From Azotobacter paspali (GTDB lineage: Bacteria > Pseudomonadota > Gammaproteobacteria > Pseudomonadales > Pseudomonadaceae), in the NCBI RefSeq assembly GCF_042434745.1, contig NZ_JBHLSS010000102.1: a stretch of DNA of 8,868 nucleotides; one strand, written 5' to 3'. The notes under the pieces are model-generated. The model did not search any database and was not told the DNA's origin. It worked only from the letters and a program-made list of their open reading frames with translations. Of the stretch, positions 1 through 6,900 are shown in pieces; the stretch's first letter is position 1, and every line of letters starts with the position of its first letter. A program made the position numbers and the translations under genes.

Positions 1-13
1 CCAGGCAGAAAGT

Positions 14-79
14 GGGGCGCATTATAGGACCTGAAAACGGAACGTCAACACTTAATTGAAATTCTTTTAATACCAATTC
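14..79 (-). promoter_or_regulatory. Strong sigma-70 promoter of stable-RNA type, reading left out of the window
   Basis: On the minus strand there is a -35 TTGACG (plus-strand 43-48), a 16-bp spacer, a perfect -10 TATAAT (21-26) and a GC-rich discriminator GCGCCCC (14-20). The stretch just upstream of the -35 (49-79) is rich in A/T tracts and resembles an UP element. A near-consensus core with a GC discriminator and an AT-rich upstream region is the known layout of rRNA and tRNA promoters under stringent control. The transcript would start near position 12-14 and leave the window. The RNA gene itself is not visible, so its identity is inference; a strong mRNA promoter is the alternative. Confidence 0.65.
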
Positions 80-83
80 CTTT

Positions 84-599
84 CTAAGCCTTTGACTGCT
101 TCTTCACCTGTAGCGTTTCCAGAATCAATTCCACCCACCGGTTACCAGCCCATCCCTCAGGGCTGGAGTTTTCGAGTAGCGGTCGAGTATCGGCAAGGCT
201 TACCGCGCGCATACGCTGGCGTGCAACGCCATTCGCCTCCAGGTAACGCACGCTGCCGGCCCTGACCCTAGAAAGTTCCCAATTGGAGGGAAAGCACGTA
301 CTGCGGATCGGCAGCAAATCGGTATGTCCGACCACCACGATGTCGTGCCGACTGCTATTGAGTACCGGAACCAACTGTTGCAGTACACGTAAACCGTCCA
401 GGCTCAAGTCGGCCTGCGCAGAATTGAAGAGGATCTTGCTACTGATACGAAAGTTCACCGTGCCTTCCTTCACGATCACCTCGATATCCTTACCCAACTG
501 ATCCATAGGCAGCCCTTGAAGGGCACCTCTAAAACCAGCCCAGCCACCGGGTAAAATCGTCCGTTTGTTGATCACCGGGAGCCTGCCGATGCTCAGTGT
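84..599 (-). pseudogene. 3' fragment of a MotB-family (OmpA-like) flagellar motor gene, cut by the IS3 element
   Basis: About 170 residues remain of the peptidoglycan-binding C-terminal domain of a MotB/MotD-type stator protein, which anchors the flagellar motor to the cell wall in the periplasm. The diagnostic blocks are VVVGHTD (residues 91-97), FPSNWELSRVRA (106-117) and NRWVEL near the end (156-161). The PSNWELS block is more typical of MotB than of general OmpA proteins. In the last block the usual Arg-Arg is Arg-Trp. The N-terminal cytoplasmic and membrane-spanning parts are missing. The open frame begins with TTG inside the IS terminal repeat, so there is no genuine start and the first few residues are IS-derived. 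The matching N-terminal half is not found on the far side of the IS. The fragment is probably non-functional as a stator subunit. The family call is fairly sure; MotB versus MotD is not resolvable. Confidence 0.75.
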
Positions 600-625
600 T
601 GTGGTCAACGAAAAGTGGACACTGG
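600..625 (+). repeat. Terminal inverted repeat of the IS3-family element, left end
   Basis: The sequence starts TGTGG and carries TGGACAC at 616-622. It pairs as an imperfect inverted copy with 1814-1839. The TGGACAC core lies the same distance from the tip at both ends. Confidence 0.75.
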
Positions 626-632
626 TTTAGGT

Positions 633-1460
633 TTATCCGGCTAGTGATTCAGTTTCCGCTGGCGTTCTGTAGCCGTTGTAGCTGTGTGGTCGCTGATGGT
701 TGTAATAGTCCGTCAGGTAGCGCAGCACGTCAGCCTCAGCTTGTCCTTGGTTTGCATAGCCATGCTCCGGCATCCATTCCGTTTTCAGGCTTCTGAAAAA
801 ACGCTCCATCGGCGCGTTGTCCCAGCAGTTACCACGACGGCTCATGCTCTGCTTGATGCGGTAGCGCCAGAGCATTTGGCGAAACTCAATGCTGGTGTAA
901 TGGCAGCCTTGGTCAGAGTGAAACATCAGTTGCTGCGGGCAACCTCGGGACTCGTAGGCCACGCGTAACGCGCGTGTCGTGAGCTGTGAGTCAGGTCGAT
1001 TGGACAGTGCCCAACCGACGATGCGGCGTGCATACCAATCCATGACTGCCGCCAGGTAGATCCAGCGATTACCCGCCCAGATGTATGTCACATCACCGCA
1101 CCACACTTGATTGGGGCCGCTCACTGTGAATTGCCGATCCAGTGTATTGGCCGCAATGGTGCTCTCACCATCAGCCTTGCGGTAGCGATGTTTACGACAT
1201 TGCGAACTGAACAGGCGAGCCTCCTTCATCAAGCGCCCCGCCAGAAAGCGACCAACCGGCATGCCCTGTATTCGCAGCGCTGCCGACAATGTCCTGGCTC
1301 CAGCGGAACCGCGACTTTGCGTATGAAGCTCAGTAGCAAGCTGACGCAAAGCGATTCGCCTGTGATCAACTCGGTGACGGCATTTGCAGACCGCATAAAC
1401 GCTGCTGCGCTGCACATCAAATACCCGGCACAGTTCGGCTCGTGGATACCGCTCGCCCAA
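633..1460 (-). CDS. IS3-family transposase catalytic part (OrfB, DDE integrase-type)
   Basis: This is the catalytic half of the IS3 transposase, which cuts and joins the element's ends. An HTH_21-like region lies near residues 33-90, followed by a retroviral-integrase-like (rve) core. The DDE triad is complete: Asp123 in CGDVTYI, Asp183 in HSDQG and Glu219 in NAPMERFF, with the D-to-E spacing of 36 expected for D(35)E. The C-terminal YNHQRPHSYNG block is typical of the family. The listed start at 1460 is a TTG. The natural product is more likely an OrfAB fusion made by -1 frameshifting at 1514-1520, and the frame is open back to that site with no stop. No truncation or missing key residue is visible. 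Confidence 0.93.
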   Translation of the reverse strand: MGERYPRAELCRVFDVQRSSVYAVCKCRHRVDHRRIALRQLATELHTQSRGSAGARTLSAALRIQGMPVGRFLAGRLMKEARLFSSQCRKHRYRKADGESTIAANTLDRQFTVSGPNQVWCGDVTYIWAGNRWIYLAAVMDWYARRIVGWALSNRPDSQLTTRALRVAYESRGCPQQLMFHSDQGCHYTSIEFRQMLWRYRIKQSMSRRGNCWDNAPMERFFRSLKTEWMPEHGYANQGQAEADVLRYLTDYYNHQRPHSYNGYRTPAETESLAG

Positions 1461-1474
1461 TGCCTCGATCAGCG

Positions 1475-1774
1475 CTACTGATCGAGGACGTCCGACATCA
1501 AGAGAGCGGTAGCCTTTTTTAGGATCTCTTTCTCCCGCTCCAGGCGTCGAACCTGAGCCTCCAGATCCTGTATGCGCCTTTGCTCAGGAGTCAGGGCTTT
1601 GCTGCGTGGTGGTGTAGTGCCGCCACGCTCGCTGCGCAGTTGCTCTACCCAACCACGCAATGCAGTCGGGCCTACACCTATCGATTTGCAGGCTTCGGGA
1701 GTGGAGTAGCCCTGATCCAAAACCAGGCCGGCTGCTTCGAGTTTGAAATCTGTACTGAATGATCTTCTGGTCAC
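1475..1774 (-). CDS. IS3-family OrfA (HTH DNA-binding protein)
   Basis: This 99-residue protein begins at a GTG with a GAGGTG-like ribosome site a few bases upstream (minus strand). Residues about 5-45 form a helix-turn-helix of the transposase-8/IS3 type (FSTDFKLEAAGLVLDQGYS, then ACKSIGVGPTALRGWV), which binds the terminal repeats. Residues about 67-90 (QDLEAQVRRLEREKEILKK) are a leucine-zipper-like coiled coil for oligomerisation. In IS3 elements free OrfA also restrains transposition, while OrfAB is the active transposase. The frame ends at 1475, overlapping the open region of the orfB frame, which is the expected arrangement. Confidence 0.92.
   Translation of the reverse strand: MTRRSFSTDFKLEAAGLVLDQGYSTPEACKSIGVGPTALRGWVEQLRSERGGTTPPRSKALTPEQRRIQDLEAQVRRLEREKEILKKATALLMSDVLDQ
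1514..1520 (-). other. Programmed -1 ribosomal frameshift site (AAAAAAG) joining orfA and orfB
   Basis: On the minus strand the orfA codons AAA AAG lie in an A6G slippery heptamer near the end of orfA. Slipping back one base after AAG gives GGC TAC CGC TCT and an open frame that runs straight into orfB (GERYPRAEL). A/AAA/AAG is the classic IS3-family slippery sequence. The resulting OrfAB protein would be about 380 residues. Confidence 0.85.
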
Positions 1775-1813
1775 GCAAACACCTCATGGTTGGGCGAAGC
1801 TTAACGCCCTATC

Positions 1814-1839
1814 GGGGTGTCCAGAATCATTGAGCCACA
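1814..1839 (-). repeat. Terminal inverted repeat of the IS3-family element, right end
   Basis: Read inward on the minus strand it begins TGTGG and carries TGGACAC (plus-strand 1817-1823), matching the left end imperfectly. Confidence 0.75.
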
Positions 1840-1842
1840 ACA

Positions 1843-1882
1843 CCGGGAGCCGTCCAGGGGCGGATTTGTCCCTGAGCCCCGG
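1843..1882. repeat. GC-rich inverted repeat between the IS and the fliC promoter
   Basis: An outer arm CCGGG (1843-1847) pairs with CCCGG (1878-1882), and an inner arm CAGGG (1855-1859) pairs with CCCTG (1870-1874). An alternative pairing is GGGGC (1857-1861) with GCCCC (1876-1880). No T-run follows on either strand, so it is not a convincing intrinsic terminator. It may be the remnant of an intergenic structure; its role is unknown. The rest of 1883-1949 shows no gene or motif I can name. Confidence 0.35.
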
Positions 1883-1949
1883 AAACGCATCGTCCCTGTC
1901 GGCGAGTCCCCGCACCTGCACATTTCAGCAAAAAACTTTCTCCGCTCTC

Positions 1950-1976
1950 TAAAGCTCCCACGTCCGCCGCCGATAG
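1950..1976 (+). promoter_or_regulatory. FliA (sigma-28) promoter of the flagellin gene
   Basis: TAAA at 1950-1953, exactly 15 bases, then GCCGATAG at 1969-1976 match the sigma-28 consensus TAAA-N15-GCCGATAA at all but the last base. Spacing is perfect. The expected transcript starts near 1983 and leaves a leader of roughly 90 nt before the flagellin ATG. This makes fliC a late (class IV in Pseudomonas) flagellar gene, switched on after hook completion when the anti-sigma factor FlgM is exported. Confidence 0.92.
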
Positions 1977-2031
1977 TCGGGGTAACGGCCAACGGTGCCG
2001 TTGTCGCCAGCCCGCGAAGCAAGCGCACAGC

Positions 2032-2050
2032 AGCGCTCGCCACTGGCGCT
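2032..2050 (+). other. Small hairpin in the fliC leader just upstream of the ribosome site
   Basis: AGCGC (2032-2036) can pair with GCGCT (2046-2050). An alternative inner pairing CGCC (2038-2041) with GGCG (2045-2048) has a 3-nt loop. It ends 8 bases before the Shine-Dalgarno, so it could influence leader stability or translation. The stem is short and may be coincidental in GC-rich DNA. Confidence 0.3.
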
Positions 2051-2058
2051 CAACCTTT

Positions 2059-2067
2059 GGAGAAGGA
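2059..2067 (+). promoter_or_regulatory. Ribosome binding site that fixes the fliC start
   Basis: GGAGAAGGA lies 7 bases before the ATG at 2075. It supports this start over the longer open frame that begins at 1817 inside the IS end, because the mature flagellin N-terminus MPVINTNI begins exactly here. Confidence 0.85.
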
Positions 2068-2074
2068 ACGCAAT

Positions 2075-3778
2075 ATGCCCGTCATCAATACCAACATCAC
2101 GTCGCTGATCGCTCAGAAGAACCTGAGTTCCTCGCAGAGCGCCCTGACCACCGCCATGGAGCGCCTGTCTTCCGGCATGCGCATCAACAGCGCCAAGGAC
2201 GACGCCGCCGGCCAGGCCATCGCTAACCGCATGACTTCGCAGATCACTGGCCTGAGTCAAGCCCAGCGCAACGCCAACGACGGTATTTCCGTCGCGCAGA
2301 CCACCGAAGGTGCGCTGGACCAGATCAACGACAACCTGCAGCGCATCCGCGAATTGACCGTACAGTCTCAGAACGGCACCAACTCCTCTGAAGACCTGAC
2401 CTCGATCCAGAACGAAATCGCCCAGCGCCTGGACGAGATCGATCGTATCTCCCAGGAAACCGAGTTCAACGGCGTCAAGGTACTGTCGAAGGATACCGAC
2501 CTGAACATCCAGGTCGGTGCCAACGACAACCAGTCCATCGGCATCAGCCTCAAACAGATCAATGCCAAGACCCTGGGCCTGGACGGCTTCAACGTCGATG
2601 GCAGCGGTGCCACCCAGAACGACACCGCCACCGTAACCAGCCTGGAAGGCGCTGGCGCGGTCAAGAACTCGACGACGGGCAACTATGTCCTCACGACGAC
2701 CTTCGAAGGGGCCTCCCTGGAGCGCATGCTCGGCGAAATGAAGGATGGCGATACCGTTACCGTCGGTTCTGGTGCCTCCACCGCAGTGGAATATACTTTC
2801 GATGCTGCGAGCGGCAACTTCACCTATACGGCTAATGCCACCAACGCTGCGGCATATGGGGATCTGGCAGACGAACTTATTCCAGCCACCGGCAGCAGTA
2901 TCACCGGTACCTATGAATTTGCTGATGGCAACGTGGCCACCTTCGAGGTGGATGCCAGCGGCAAGCTTACCGTCAACGGCGCAGCCGCTTATATCACCAG
3001 TACTGGCGAGTTGAGCAACAACGCCACCAGCGGTGCGACCCAAGCTACCCTGGAGGATCTGTTTGCCACCGTTGGTGGCGGTACCGCCAGTACCGATACC
3101 TCCGATAGAAGCCTCACTGTAGGAGGCGTCACTTATACTGGTGCGGGCACTGAAGCAGGCCTGAGCTACACGGACACCGCAACCTCCAGTGATGTATTGG
3201 CCGCATCCGCATCCACTGTTGCCAGCATCGAGATGAACAACGGCATCACCAGTGCGACCATTGACTTCACCAGCGCTGGTGCCCAGAGCAGCTCTGGCAC
3301 TCAGGTCTATGTCGATGAAGACGGTGAGTTGACTACTGTCGGCTCTTACACGACCACTTTCGCAGTCAATGCGGATACCGGCGAAGTGACCGTCGTCGAA
3401 AATAGCCAGAGTGCCGATGACTATGCACTGAAAGAAGGCGCCACCGTCTATGTAGGCAGCAACGGCCGCCTGACTACCAGTACCACGAGCACAGGTAATG
3501 TCACCGAAGACCCGCTAGCTGCTCTGGATGCCGCCCTGGCGAATGTCGACGCCCTTCGCTCTGACCTGGGTGCCATCCAAAACCGTTTCGACTCGGCCAT
3601 CAACAACCTGTCCACCACCACCACCAACCTGTCCGCTGCCCGTTCGCGCATCGAAGATGCCGACTACGCGGTAGAAGTGGCTAACATGACCAAGGCACAG
3701 ATCCTGCAACAAGCTGGTACTTCCGTCTTGGCCCAGGCCAACCAGGTTCCGCAATCGGTACTGTCGCTGCTGGGCTGA
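2075..3778 (+). CDS. fliC: Flagellin, 567 aa, with a long variable central region
   Basis: This is the structural subunit of the flagellar filament, exported through the flagellar type III apparatus and polymerised outside the cell. The N-terminal D0/D1 helices (residues 1 to about 165) start MPVINTNITSLIAQKNL. The C-terminal D1/D0 part (about 478-567) includes SRIEDADYAVEVANMTK and ends VPQSVLSLLG. The TLR5-recognised block QRIRELTVQ (89-97) keeps Arg90 and Leu94, and Glu114 is also present. The middle (about 170-475) is rich in Ser, Thr, Ala and Gly and contains three similar hairpin-like segments (Flagellin_IN type). It is longer than the roughly 390-490 aa usual for P. aeruginosa flagellins. 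I saw no cysteine. A FliA promoter precedes it and an intrinsic terminator follows, so it is largely monocistronic. The adjacent glycosyltransferase suggests that the central domain is O-glycosylated. Confidence 0.96.
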   Translation: MPVINTNITSLIAQKNLSSSQSALTTAMERLSSGMRINSAKDDAAGQAIANRMTSQITGLSQAQRNANDGISVAQTTEGALDQINDNLQRIRELTVQSQNGTNSSEDLTSIQNEIAQRLDEIDRISQETEFNGVKVLSKDTDLNIQVGANDNQSIGISLKQINAKTLGLDGFNVDGSGATQNDTATVTSLEGAGAVKNSTTGNYVLTTTFEGASLERMLGEMKDGDTVTVGSGASTAVEYTFDAASGNFTYTANATNAAAYGDLADELIPATGSSITGTYEFADGNVATFEVDASGKLTVNGAAAYITSTGELSNNATSGATQATLEDLFATVGGGTASTDTSDRSLTVGGVTYTGAGTEAGLSYTDTATSSDVLAASASTVASIEMNNGITSATIDFTSAGAQSSSGTQVYVDEDGELTTVGSYTTTFAVNADTGEVTVVENSQSADDYALKEGATVYVGSNGRLTTSTTSTGNVTEDPLAALDAALANVDALRSDLGAIQNRFDSAINNLSTTTTNLSAARSRIEDADYAVEVANMTKAQILQQAGTSVLAQANQVPQSVLSLLG

Positions 3779-3805
3779 TATACAGCTGGGAATGCCTCGC
3801 TATTG

Positions 3806-3844
3806 AAAGGCGGAGGAGCAATGTCTCCTTCGCCTTTTTCTTTT
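3806..3844 (+). terminator. Strong intrinsic (rho-independent) terminator of fliC
   Basis: A 13-bp stem (AAAGGCGGAGGAG at 3806-3818 with CTCCTTCGCCTTT at 3825-3837, one G-T wobble) closes on a 6-nt loop CAATGT and is followed by a T-rich tail (TTTTTCTTTT, 3835-3844). It begins 28 bases after the fliC stop and separates fliC from the downstream gene. Confidence 0.93.
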
Positions 3845-3873
3845 GAAGCCCTTGTAAGCCGCTACCTTAAAAT
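3843..3873 (+). promoter_or_regulatory. Possible weak sigma-70 promoter of the glycosyltransferase gene
   Basis: TTGAAG (3843-3848) and TAAAAT (3868-3873) are separated by 19 bases, so the spacing is poor and the -35 is partial. It is the best candidate I see between the fliC terminator and the ATG at 3922. No FliA-type GCCGATAA follows the TAAAG at 3902, so I do not call a sigma-28 promoter here. Readthrough of the fliC terminator is the alternative source of transcript. Confidence 0.25.
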
Positions 3874-3921
3874 TCGGACCGTTTTCAGCCTCCTCTTCAC
3901 TTAAAGCGAAGTTTTCCCACC

Positions 3922-6900
3922 ATGAGCCGCCCCAAAAAATCAGCTAAGGCCCCCTCCTACATTAAGGTCAACGCGCATTCCCAACATCGGTATGACAAGG
4001 CACTTCCGTCCAAAGAAGCCAGTCACCTGATGCAATTGGTACAGAAGCGCAATTATCTGAAGGCCGCGGAACTCGCGGCTGTGCTGACCGAGCGCTATCC
4101 AGACTCGCCACTGGCTTGGAAGGTATGGGGATTGGCTCTACTGGAAAGCCGTCGACCGCAACAGGCAATAGAGGTACTGCATAGGGCCGATGGCATCGAC
4201 CCCAAAGATCCAGATACGCTGCACAACTTGGGAATTGCCTATCTGAAACAAGGAAATATTCAAAAAGCTGACCACTATCTCGGCCAGGCTCTGGAAGTCT
4301 TACCAAGTTTCGCCAAGGCAAGACTGGTGCTCGCCAAGATGAGGATCGATACCGGACAATATCAAGCGGCTCTAGAACAGATAGCCATTGCCGAAGAAAA
4401 AGGAGCCAACGAAAACCAGTGCCTGTCACTCAAAGCCTTCGCATTTAACAAACTGCATCGACATACGGAAACCTTGCAAGTACAGGAGGAAATACGGAAG
4501 CGTTACCCGGATGACCTACTGAACTTGTCCAATCTGGCAGATAGCTACAGGGTGCTAACTAGATTCGATGAAGCGGAAAAAACTTTTCTGCAATTGTTGG
4601 AGCGTGATCCAACTCAGCATAAAGCTTTTTCCGGTTACCTGTTCGCCATTCACTACAATCCCCGGCACTCCCAAGAATTTCTGGTCAAGACGATAACCCA
4701 ATGGGACGAACGCTTCAGCCCCCCTCACCCGCCACGTGCACAGGCGGAAGACCGCTCGCCGGACAAACGTTTGAAAATCGGCCTCCTGTCCGCCGGATTT
4801 CGCGTCCATCCGGTAGGCCAAATGATAACTTCCACCCTTGAGCATCTTCCTCGTGACGAGTTTGAGCTGATTGCCTATACCACTAGTTCAGAAGAGGACG
4901 ACCTGACGCAACGCATCCGCCAGCGCTGCGACGACTGGCAAGCGGTCATGCACCTGGACGATATGGATCTGGCCAAACAGATCCGCGACGACAAAATCGA
5001 CATTCTGATCGATCTTTGCGGCCATTCGGAGGGGTCGCGGCTTCCCACCATGGCCCAAGAACCTGCACCGCTGCAAGTCAAGTGGGTAGGTGGGCTCAAT
5101 AACACCACCGGGCTGAAGGCCATCGACTATTTGATCTCCGACTCGGTGGAAACGCCGGCTGGGGTAGATCACCAATACGTGGAAAAACTGATCCGCCTCC
5201 CGGACGATTACATTTGCTACCAACCGCGCCCCATGCAACCGCATGTCGGCCCGCTCCCGGCATTGACCAACGGCTATGTGACCTTCGGATGCTTCAACAA
5301 CCCATCCAAGGTCAACGAGATCGTGATCGAGCACTGGGCCTCCATCATGGCCCAGATACCGGCAAGCCGACTGATGCTCAAAGGTGGCCAGTACGAGAAC
5401 CAGGCGTTCATCGAGCGCATCAGCCAAGCCTTCGAGACCCGAGGCATAGAACGTGCGCGCCTGAAATTCGAAGGCCAGTCGCCACACCTCTACCTGCTTA
5501 ATACCTACAACCAGGTGGATATCGCCCTCGATCCTTGGCCCTACTCCGGGGGACTGACCACCTGCGAAGCCCTGCTGATGGGTGTGCCGGTCATCACCTA
5601 CCCCGGCCCCAGCTTTGCCGGCCGCCACTCGGCGACTCACCTGGTTAATGCCGGTCTCGCCGAACTGGTGGCCGATAGTTGGGAGCACTACAGATCACTG
5701 GCAGTCGGCTTGGCAAGCGATCTCGACACCCTTGCCACCATTCGCCAAGGACTACGCCAACAACTCAAGAACTCTCCCGTATGCGACGCCCCCCGATTTG
5801 CTCGCCACTTCACTATCGTCATGCGGGCCATCTGGCAACGCTATTGCGAAGGCAAGGAGCCTGCCGCGCTGACCATCGACAAACAGGGTGAGGCCCGCTT
5901 CGCGGATGACGAACACCCCATGCATCTGCTACATCCAGCGACCGAAAAAACGACTTTGGAGGAAGCTGAAGTCTTCAGATTCGCTTTCGAGGGTAAGATC
6001 GTTACTGTCGATAACGGTTCGATACTTACGAGCACACCGGGCTTCACCAACCTGCAAAAACTTGGAGCTTTCGCCACCATCGCTTTCGACCCAAGCAGCA
6101 AGGTTAAGAACGCCCAGCAACTGCAGCAACAAGGTGAACTGCATCATTATCCCCATGTAGTTCTGGGCGATGGCCAGGATGCGACGCTTCATGTCTGCCT
6201 TGATCCGGCCATGAGTGCTACGCTAGAGCCGTTACCCGCCGATGAGCAACTATCCGGCAACAAGCAGGCCACACGAGTCATCGCCAGATTGCCAATCAGC
6301 ACCTTGCGGCTAGACGATATTGAAGGATTGGAAAGCGTCGATTGGCTGCTGCTCGACAACTTGAACGATAGCCTGGCGATTCTGGAAAGCGGCGAGAAAG
6401 CTCTAGCCAATACGCTGCTGGTACAGGTTCGAGTCAATTTTTTCCCCACGCATCAGAACCAACCCGAACTGACACAGATCAGCCACTGGCTATCGCGGCA
6501 CGGATTCAGTTTCTACCGGCTGAATAATTTGCAGCATTACAGCCATCAGCCTAAGCGCGACGACTTGCTGAAACAACAAGCCACCCAGCTTATCGGTGCC
6601 GATGCGCTTTTCATTCCATCGCAGCAGCGAATCGAAACTCTGGATACTCACCGGAGAGCTAAGTTGGCATTCATTCTGCACTCCGTCTATCAAATCCATG
6701 ATTTGACATTCAGCTTGCTTGATCAAGAGAAGACCAGCTCCGGAGAAAAATACCTGGAAAGCAATGGCTATCTGAAGAAAACAAATCCAACTATCAACGA
6801 AAAACAGAAAGCCAGAGTATACATCAATTCTGGAAAACCGAAGATCTGCATTGGAGTCCCAGTATATAACGAAGAAAGCCACATCCATGAAACCGTCGCA

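Larger units (their letters stand above)
600..1839 (-). mobile_element. Complete IS3-family insertion sequence, about 1.24 kb
   Basis: The element holds orfA and orfB on the minus strand and is bounded by imperfect terminal inverted repeats beginning TGTGG, with an identical TGGACAC block 16 bp in from each end (616-622 and, inverted, 1817-1823). Size and layout are normal for IS3. The outer boundary is uncertain by a few bases because inverted identity runs a little further (GTGTTGTGG from 596, matched at 1843 inward). No 3-5 bp direct duplication is found with any of the plausible TG...CA ends. Both reading frames and the frameshift signal are intact, so the element could still be mobile. 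Confidence 0.9.

Noticed and set aside
599..1842. TTG/CAA, TGT/ACA or GTT/AAC at the IS3 ends as a target duplication
   Set aside because: They are inverted, not direct, repeats, so they extend the terminal repeat rather than mark a duplicated target.
1801..2043. Minus-strand frame right of the IS as the missing MotB N-terminal half
   Set aside because: It has no MotB plug or transmembrane segment and no ADFITLL-type motif; it overlaps the fliC promoter and leader.
1817..2074. 86-residue N-terminal extension of the flagellin frame, starting inside the IS3 end
   Set aside because: The ribosome site at 2059-2067, the FliA promoter at 1950-1976 and the conserved flagellin N-terminus MPVINTNI all place the start at 2075. 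The extension is untranslated leader plus IS end.
1949..3043. 364-residue open frame on the minus strand across fliC
   Set aside because: It is antisense to a gene with a clear protein family. It is a by-product of GC-rich codon use, has no recognisable domain and shows no start signal.
3902..3930. TAAAG before the glycosyltransferase gene as a possible second FliA promoter
   Set aside because: No GCCGATAA-like -10 occurs 15 bases downstream; that position falls in the coding start.
4888..5688. 266-residue minus-strand open frame within the glycosyltransferase
   Set aside because: It lies antisense to the conserved GT41 domain and has no family resemblance. Long antisense frames are expected in GC-rich DNA.
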